A DNA stretch of 64,000 bases from Zeus faber. Taxonomy: Eukaryota > Chordata > Actinopteri > Zeiformes > Zeidae. Positions 57,301 through 64,000 of the stretch are shown here, piece by piece (position 1 is the stretch's first letter; each line of letters starts with the position of its first letter). The notes beneath the pieces were generated by a model, which saw only the letters and a program-made list of their open reading frames with translations, was not told the origin of the DNA and searched no databases. The position numbers and the translations under genes are program-made. The stretch spans positions 29,879,481-29,943,480 of the forward strand of contig OY482859.1 in assembly GCA_960531495.1 (NCBI GenBank), in the 5' to 3' direction.

Positions 57301-60300
57301 TGCCTTTTACACAGGTGGCATTTTGGCCCTGTTTCGCCTCTGTAACTACTTCTGCTGCTGGCTCAGAGGCGGCTCGACAATGCACCCACATTCCATGTTC
57401 GTACCTTTTACACAGAACGGCAAGGCGGAATAAAGGAGTAACATTCCCGCCTTGAACATGCTCAGTAAAAGGGGCTGTAGGATGTAGTAATAATTATAAA
57501 AGCCTAATAATAATTAAAACAACAACTAGGCCACTACTACCGCTACTACTAATAAATATAGCTGCAGGCAGCAATACACAGGGTGTAGTATCAACACCAA
57601 TTACAATTTTTAGAGTTCCCATGGAACGTAGCATCAGTTTGCACTGCTGCTCTTCATTACATTAGCATTACTACTAAAAGGTAACAACTACAATTTTCAG
57701 AATTTCCTTTGATCGCAGCATTGGCTGATGTAATGACGCAATTTTTCGGATAACAAGCCAATACACATGTTGCGTGTTATTAGTTTGTCCTAAAAATTTG
57801 AAGGTGGCTGTCTACTACCTGTAGTCCAGAGTCCTGCCTCACTGTGGAAGAAAATCACTCAGTGTGGAAGTTCCCAACAACATGGTTCCATTCCAACGGA
57901 CTGAACACTGCATGTTCCTAAGAGACATTTTGTAAACTTTTTAAACTTTTGGGACTAAAATAAAACGGACACGTTTCGGACCCGTTGCTCTGGAGTATGC
58001 AAGCGAATTCCATGTGTGAGGACACAAACACAGAATGTTTGACTGTTTTCTACTCCTGCAGTTTGTGTGTTACAACTGGCTCAAATGCCGCAAAATAAGG
58101 AGGGACACGGCACTGGGTTAGATGCGAACAGAATGTGTTTATATTTACAAAAAGGGCTAAAGAGATAAAATATCAAACTAAAAGCCTGCTGGTGTCAAGC
58201 AAGTAAGGCCACACACACACACACCGACACACACACAGACACACACACCGCAGTGGAGTCAACACTACGTAGCTCACACGGCGCAAATGGTATTAGGGCT
58301 GCACCCCTAATAATATGTTTAATAATAATGTATCCAAACGGATTTTAGCAGTGCTGGAAACGTAGTCTCACTCCCCGCTCATGGGTGAACTTGCTCGTCT
58401 TCTTGGCACGAAACTTTGACAAAGTCAACTAAAAATGAAACAGGTAAGCCATTTTCTTTTGTTGTTTGTTTGTTTACTTATTTGTTTATTTATTTAACAA
58501 GCAGAATAAACAGGGAGTGTCCCTGAAATTTGCATTTTGGCCTAATCCCTTCAGGCATTGCTTAGCTATGTGTTTTATTTAATTTAACACTAGCCTACGT
58601 ATATGTTATATTGTTTCACATGTAATATCTGAGACTGTTAAGAAGGGCTATTTAATTTTATTTGACTTAATTGAATCGTCACAAGTGGGAATGATGCCTG
58701 ATGAAAACCCCAACCACATTTCCCCATCATAATCCGTCGTAAAAGCTATTCTGGAAAACTTTCATTACGTTGCGATTTGAATTACAACAAAAACAGGGGG
58801 AACATCACAGGTTTTCAATATTTTTTTATTTTTCGATACGTTTTTTCCCCAAGGATTTTTCAAACACTTCAGCACAAAATGGGTGATTTATATTATCAAG
58901 GTGTTCCAGCACTTGTATTTCTGAGGACAAAATTCAAGCTCTTGCTTCTGTAGCTCTCAATGAGACTTCTGCACCTGTCAACAGGTAGTTTGGCCCTCTT
59001 CCTGAGCAAACCGCTCAAGCTATCTCAGGTTTGAAGGGTGCCTTCTCCAGACTGCATGCTTCAGCACTTTCCATCGATGTTCAATAGGATTCAGATCAGG
59101 GCTCATAGAAGGCCACTTCAGAATAGTCCAATATTTTGTTCTTATCCATTCTTTCCATTCCGTGCTTTTATCTGTGTGTTTTGGGTCATTATCCTGTTGG
59201 AGGACCCATGACCTGCGACTGAGACAGAGCTTACTGACACTGGGCAGTACGTCCAGAATGCCTTGATAGTCTTGAAATTTCATTGTGCCCTGCACAGATT
59301 CAAGGCACCCCGTGCCAGACGCAGCTAAGCAGCCCCAAAACATAACCGAGCCTTCTCCATGTTACACAATAGGCATGGTGTTTTTTTCTTTGAAAGCTTA
59401 ATTGTTTCATCTATGAACATAGAGCTGATGTGACTTGCCAAAAAGCTCCAGTTTTGACTCATCTGCCTAAAGGACATTCTCCCAGAAGCATTGTGGCTTG
59501 TCAATATGCATTTTGGCAAATTCCAGTCTGGCCTTTTTATGTTTTTCTTTTAAAAGTTGAGTCTTCCTGGGTCTTGTTCCATGGAGACCACTGTCACCCA
59601 AAAAGCGACGGATGGTGTGATCAGACACTGATGTACCTTGACCTTGGAGTTCCGCTTGTACCTCTTCGGAAGTTGTCCTTGGCTCTTTTATCTTTCTGTT
59701 CAATCTGGGGTCAATTTCCCTCTTGCGGCCGGATCCAGGGAGGTTGGCACAGACCCATGGACCTTAAACTTCTTAATAATATTTGCAACAGTAGTCACAG
59801 GAACATCAAGCTGCTTGGAGATGGTCTGATAGTCTTTACCTTTAACATGCTTGTCTATAATTTTCTTTCTGATCTCCTCAGACTCTCTCCTTTGCTTTCT
59901 CCGTTCCATGTTCAGTGTGGTGCACAAGATGATACAAAACAGCAGAGTGACTACTTTTCTCAACTTAAATAGGCTGAATAACTTATTATAAGATTGAGGA
60001 CATGTGTCATACCACTTCAAGAAAACAGTTAGTTTGAAATATCACTATAATCCAATTATTTATACTTTCTTCTTAGGGGCTTAGGGGTACCAACCAATCT
60101 GTCCAGGCCATTTTAGAATATAATTTATCTATTTAGCAAAAATGTATCTCTTTTCACAGTTTCTTTGCTTTACACTATGACATACCAAAGACATGCAGTT
60201 ATACATGAGAAAACTGCTTTTAATTTCATCACTTTTCAGGAGGAATGAAGCATTGTTTCAATGAGCTGTAATGGTAGCAACAAATTTGTCCACGTCTGTA

Positions 60301-63300
60301 TATCTCTTTCGCTCTCAAGATAGATGGATGTATCTCAATAGATAGATGGATATATCTCGATAGATAGATAGATATATCTCGATAGATAGATGGATATATC
60401 TCGATTGAGAGATCGATCAAGAGATCAAGAGATCGATCGATATCTCGATCGATCGACAGACAGATCGTTATACATTTCTTTCTCATCTGACTGCAGTAAA
60501 AATAATTTTTAAAAAGTCTAAAACACACCTTCCCCCCCCCTCCGGTTTGGTTTTTGCTCCAGTTTGTCTGTGGTCACTGGTCAGTACTGTTAGTATGTTT
60601 AATTATATGTTTACAAGTTATTAAATTTGTTTGCCGTGTCTCCATTAAAAGTTCAAGTCTCTCCAACTTGAGCGTCCAGACAGGATTGTGTATGGATCTT
60701 ACGATCCATACACAAACATTACCTTTTGCTGCCATAATGCCTGAATTTACCTCCGGGGCTGAATCAAGTGTCACGTTTGTTGTCAGATTTTCTGTTTGTC
60801 TTGTGATTTGGACATGTTGAGAATCTTAAATTACTAATATGTTAAATGCATGATGATAATACTGCCCTTGTCAACAAAGTCAATCTGTTTTGGCCAACTT
60901 CTTTTGAAAACGCTGCGAAACACTTGTGCAGACCGAAAACATTTTACACAAAAACAGAGTTTGTAAATGTATCCCCACTAGTCCGGCCCCAGATGTAAAA
61001 AAAAAAAAAAAAAAGTTTTTTATATATTCTTGCCGTCGGAAAATTTTGCGATACTATGCTGTATCATTCTTGCCCCATCTATAAATCTATACATCTAATC
61101 ATCTTCCTCTTGCCTCCTCTCTCTCTAAATTGAAAATGGATATAAATGGAAATTTTATATTAATAAATGATTTGATGCTGCCATCGTTTACATCCTTCTA
61201 AGGAGAGGTTAACTCTATGTATTTCAGACACAGCAGCGCTGAAGAGGCACAGTACTCACACTGTGGTTGACAAAATGGGAGATGTTGCCTTGATGCGCAG
61301 CATCCACTGTGTAAACATCTTCTACGTAGTCCAGGTCAAACAAGTACGTGGAACCTTGGTGGTCGTATAAGTGGCCCCTTTTCTCTGCTTCATCTGTTGT
61401 AATAATCTGGAAGAACAAATCAGAAGCCACTTAAAATCATAAAATACAAAAAGTTTAGATAATCAAAAGGATAGTGGATTTGGTTCCTTTTTATTTTCAA
61501 CTGCGGTGAGATACAATTCTTTGACTGGCAATTGTAAAAACAGGGTAAGATACACACACACACACACACACACAAAGATTGAACAGAATTTCTCCGTGCA
61601 AATAATGGCCTTAATGTAAATGTCATTCTTTTACATTTAAAAATGATCTTGATAAAAAGCCCCAGTACCAATATGTTACACCAATGGTTTCATCACCCCA
61701 CCGTACTAAAATGTGTAATGTTTCATGTTCAGTATTTCTTTCCCTGAAAATTACTTGACATCCTAAACAGTTGGAAGTTCCAACAAGTTGAAAAGCAACA
61801 CAGCATGGGATGACACAGTTCATATTTTCATTAATTACATAGTAAACAATAGTGATGTTAACGACACAGTATTTTGCTAGTCGACGTGTCGGAGGCATTT
61901 ACCGATTAATAATTTTTTGTGTGCGTTACTTTTAAGATTCTGATGTAGACCTATTGGCTTCAAAAACACACTAGGTATATATTATATGGCTTAATTCACC
62001 ACAAAATGTATCTTAATGTAAGTTTATTTTCCCAGATAGGCCTATTCATTTTCCCCATCCGATATGGATTTACCTTTTCTACACTTAATCATTGCGGCAC
62101 TATGTCTGCGCCATGTCCCTTCAGCACCACAATTGCGCAGAGCGGAGACGGATGTTCGAAATTCTTTCTTTCCTATGTTTTGGGTGATATTCAAAGCAAT
62201 CACCTGTTATTATTGAAATAATTATATTGGTTGTTTTAACGTGATGTCTGAAAATGAAACAATTTTGCCGAATCAGCAATGCATTTTTTTGCGTGCATTT
62301 GCAAATGTACGATAAAATAAATAAGTTAACAATGACGATTCACATAATCAACTAAAAAAACACTAGAGGACTGCTTGATTATACCCACATGTGATGGCAG
62401 TCTGACATGCTCATGATATGCTCATGACGACAAAGCGCCGCATGAAATAAAACCTAATTTCGCTACACTGCTCATATCTGCGATGTCAAAAGCGCCGTAT
62501 GAAATGAAACCACATTTCGTTACACTGCTCATACTGTATCTGCGATGTGCATGCATTGGGGAAAGGACAGGAGGCTGTTGAAATCACAGGCACACTCTGC
62601 TCCCTCTCCCACACTGCCACATGCACACTCTGCTTGCTCTCCCATTTGGAAAACAGTACGGTTAGTTTTTTATTGTAAACGTTTTGAATAGGCTATAAAC
62701 AGTACATTTTTTAAAAGGTTGAAAATAGTTAAAAAAAAACGTATTTTGCTTTTTACTGTCGACATGGGAAACCCGTTGACAGTCGGTTGATAAGATGACA
62801 CATTTTAAAATCCCGAGTAAACAACAGGAGGCAAACGTCAACTCAATTTTCCTAAAAAAAAAAAAAATTCAACTTTCAGCCGGACATACCTCTCCGATGT
62901 ACTCCATGACAAAGGTGTTCTTCTTTATGTGCTGCAGCGTGCGGACGCCCCACCCACAACCGTTGTCGGTCTTAAAGATGCAGAGGTCAAACTGGACGCC
63001 TTTCTGCACCACTCGGTTGGGGCAGTCTGGGCCGCAGCTGCAGCGTGTGTTGCACTCGTAGATGGGCTCACCTGCCCGGAGTCGCACCTGCCCTCGGGGG
63101 TTGTAGGCCATGCGGTGTAAGGAGGCCCCGGGGCAGCAGCCATTGACAGGATCCTCCGAGCAATTCTTGCACTCGCAGCCCACAGCCATCTCATCAAGCA
63201 CGATGCCCGGACCCGCCTTGTAGTTGTTAATGTAGGTGAAGTCCCTCGGGGGACCCTCCAGGTCCACCTCATTCAATACGAAAATTCGCCCTGTGTGGTT

Positions 63301-63549
63301 GCGGGTCTTGTTCAGGTGGGCCTCCCAGCACTGCAGGCTCTGCCGCTGCTTGGCTCGGTGGACAAGAGCTGATGACACCTCCTTGGGTAGCCTCTTAGGG
63401 ACAGCGCGCCGCCTGTTGCACCTCAGCTCCCGGTCCATGTCGCGGTGGAACTCCTTGATCAGCTTGGTGCATTTGAGGTTCCTCTTGGGCTCCCAGGTGT
63501 TTTCGGAATCTGGGTATCGCTTCCATTTCACCAGGTAGAGTTCATCCTC
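54226..63549 (-). CDS. suv39h1: suv39h1, histone H3K9 methyltransferase, 3' four coding exons
   Basis: SUV39H1 di- and tri-methylates histone H3 Lys9 in the nucleus, building HP1-bound heterochromatin. Minus-strand exons: 62890-63549, 61260-61406, 56336-56465 and 54226-54359. Phases at the three junctions are 0, 0 and 1, with clean GT-AG signals throughout. The joined 356 residues hold the C-terminal half of the chromodomain ([16 protein letters not shown], 6-21), the nine-Cys pre-SET cluster (125-176), the SET domain ([28 protein letters not shown] at 267-270, ELTFDYKM ending the active site) and the post-[11 protein letters not shown] (344-351), ending RKYLF and TGA as in human. The exons for the N-terminus and chromodomain start lie right of 64000. 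One oddity is Thr after NHSC where human SUV39H1 has Asp. Introns hold Tc1-like DNA, LTR fragments and microsatellites. Teleosts have more than one suv39h1 copy and I do not assign a or b. Confidence 0.95.
55313..55547 (+). mobile_element. LTR-like repeat, subfamily 2 copy
   Basis: Starts TGTGGTGGATGGGGTAGC and holds the CCTGATGC...GCATCGGG hairpin (55344-55378), a TTTAAAAACCCC block, AATAAA and the gtcatctgtgtctcttccct block. It lies in the last suv39h1 intron. Confidence 0.75.
55549..55630 (-). mobile_element. LTR-like repeat, inverted 3' fragment
   Basis: Begins TGTGGCA on the plus strand, one base after the end of the preceding plus-strand copy. It holds the ccacttgggtggtg and gtcgtctgtgtctctgtgcc blocks in reverse orientation and ends in a G run. 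The two copies are tail to tail. Confidence 0.65.
55828..55913 (+). mobile_element. LTR-like repeat, subfamily 2, 5' fragment
   Basis: Starts TGTGGTGGATGGGGTGGC and includes the complete hairpin (55859-55893) and TTTAAAAACCCCCATCCA. It then stops at a short telomere-like ttagggttaggg. Confidence 0.7.
56336..56465 (-). CDS. suv39h1: suv39h1 exon: SET domain C-terminal part
   Basis: 130 nt. It begins [20 protein letters not shown] and ends [13 protein letters not shown] plus one base. The acceptor is ccttttcccag and the donor GTGAGT (56335). It supplies the catalytic Cys270 and Tyr309 of the joined fragment. Confidence 0.95.
56466..58900. other. suv39h1 intron, no further exon seen
   Basis: The stretch holds an imperfect CA tract (58206-58250) and AT-rich DNA. 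A GC-richer block at 57060-57480 has open frames on both strands, but they lack splice signals or any similarity I recognise. Confidence 0.4.
58905..59909 (-). pseudogene. Tc1-like DD34E transposase in suv39h1 intron, broken
   Basis: The minus strand starts [20 protein letters not shown] (59909) and runs through the HTH ([20 protein letters not shown]) to [20 protein letters not shown] and [20 protein letters not shown]-like text. The catalytic part is [20 protein letters not shown] and [20 protein letters not shown] (about 59100). Frame breaks occur near 59700 and 59470-59340. TIR ends were not located with confidence. Confidence 0.8.
60305..60475. repeat. GATA/GATC-type tandem repeat
   Basis: Repeats of gatagatggatatatctcgat pass into gatcgatcgatatctcgatc. 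It is locally self-complementary because GATCGATC and TCGA are palindromic. Confidence 0.85.
61260..61406 (-). CDS. suv39h1: suv39h1 exon: central SET domain
   Basis: 147 nt, 49 codons, starting [20 protein letters not shown] and ending NISHFVNHS. The acceptor is gatttgttcttccag and the donor GTGAGT (61259). It carries the SAM- and substrate-binding YLFDLDY and the Asn-His of the catalytic NHSC motif, which is split from its Cys by the intron. Confidence 0.95.
61500..61575. repeat. dispersed 47-bp segment plus (CA)n
   Basis: aactgcggtgagatacaatt and the following 27 bases are identical to 35279-35326. A CA tract follows here, whereas a CA tract precedes the other copy. Confidence 0.7.
62890..63549 (-). 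CDS. suv39h1: suv39h1 exon: chromodomain C-terminal half, pre-SET, SET start
   Basis: The acceptor is gtgatgtctttcag (AG at 63551-63550) and the donor GTATGT (62889). The 660-nt exon is exactly 220 codons, EDELYLVKW to VMEYIGE. It has Cys at 125, 127, 130, 138, 139, 166, 170, 172 and 176 of the fragment, the full Zn3Cys9 pre-SET set. The aromatic Trp and Tyr of the chromodomain cage (KWKRY) are retained. Confidence 0.95.
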
Positions 63550-63746
63550 CTGAAAGACATCACAGTTTAATTTAGTTCATTTTAGCCATCGATTTGCAGT
63601 CAATGAAAGGACTTCACCGGTTACAGTTTTGAGGTAGAGAATTAAGATTTCAAAACTTAATGGATAGTGATAATTTGTTTCAGCAGGAAAACCTTAGACA
63701 TAGGTAATAGCACCATCATAAGAACCTCCCTCACAAAGACACACCG

Positions 63747-63876
<130 letters not shown>

Positions 63877-64000
63877 ACTTTATTAGATAAAATACTTTAT
63901 TATTTATTAGGTAAACCTTGCTAGTATCGGGTCCTTTTGCCTTCGGAACTGCCATAATTCTTCATGGAATAGATTCAACAGGGCGTTGGAAACATTCCTC
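63877..64000 (-). pseudogene. 3' end of a Tc1-like transposon, cut by the window edge
   Basis: The minus strand reads EECFQRPVESIP, a stop, then RIMAVPKAKGPDTSKVYLI. This matches the C-terminus of a widespread fish Tc1-like transposase, followed by its terminal actttatta sequence. The stop is TGA where CGA (Arg) is expected. Confidence 0.7.

Noticed and set aside
57092-57455. Overlapping ~100-codon frames on both strands in the suv39h1 intron
   Set aside because: No splice sites, no recognised domain, and open on both strands because of base composition.

Overview
This is eukaryotic DNA from a ray-finned (probably teleost) fish. The evidence is three vertebrate genes with canonical GT-AG introns, and a very dense load of fish-type transposable elements: CR1/L2-type LINEs, Ty3/gypsy fragments, several Tc1/mariner lineages, hAT elements, MITEs and long CA/TA microsatellites. 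No bacterial operon, CRISPR array or prokaryotic system is present.

Host genes. (1) 983-9015, minus strand: five coding exons of foxp3, from the start methionine through the C2H2 zinc finger into the leucine zipper. The forkhead exons lie beyond the left edge. (2) 41116-42279, plus strand: an intact single-exon GPCR, gpr173 (SREB3). (3) 54226-63549, minus strand: the last four coding exons of suv39h1, the H3K9 methyltransferase, with the 5' exons beyond the right edge. The human orthologues all lie in Xp11.22-p11.23, so the window looks like a piece of an ancient vertebrate linkage block. I joined the exons by hand using splice motifs and reading-frame phase. Phases agree at every junction.

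Layout. 1-9 kb is foxp3 with transposons in its introns (an L2 LINE, a MITE with perfect 25-bp TIRs, an LTR fragment). 9-17 kb is upstream DNA with several copies of a ~290-bp LTR-like repeat, including a pair flanking a short internal segment. 17-29.5 kb is a retrotransposon graveyard: Ty3/gypsy LTR and gag remnants, an inverted LTR-gag-LTR structure, and three LINE families inserted into each other. 29.7-32.5 kb is a mariner-like element split by a GC-rich poly(A) retroposon with a 17-bp target duplication. 32.6-33.7 kb is a decayed gypsy element. 34-41 kb is AT-rich, microsatellite-rich DNA before gpr173. 42.5-54 kb holds nested DNA transposons. 54-64 kb is suv39h1 with repeats in its introns.

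The three host genes are not an operon. FOXP3 is a T-regulatory-cell transcription factor, GPR173 an orphan receptor, and SUV39H1 a heterochromatin writer. The strongest candidates for something undescribed are the LTR-like family with a hairpin that shows a compensatory base-pair change between subfamilies, its short LTR-internal-LTR copy, the GC-rich retroposon, and a 56-bp perfect palindrome. I found no convincing new multi-gene system.
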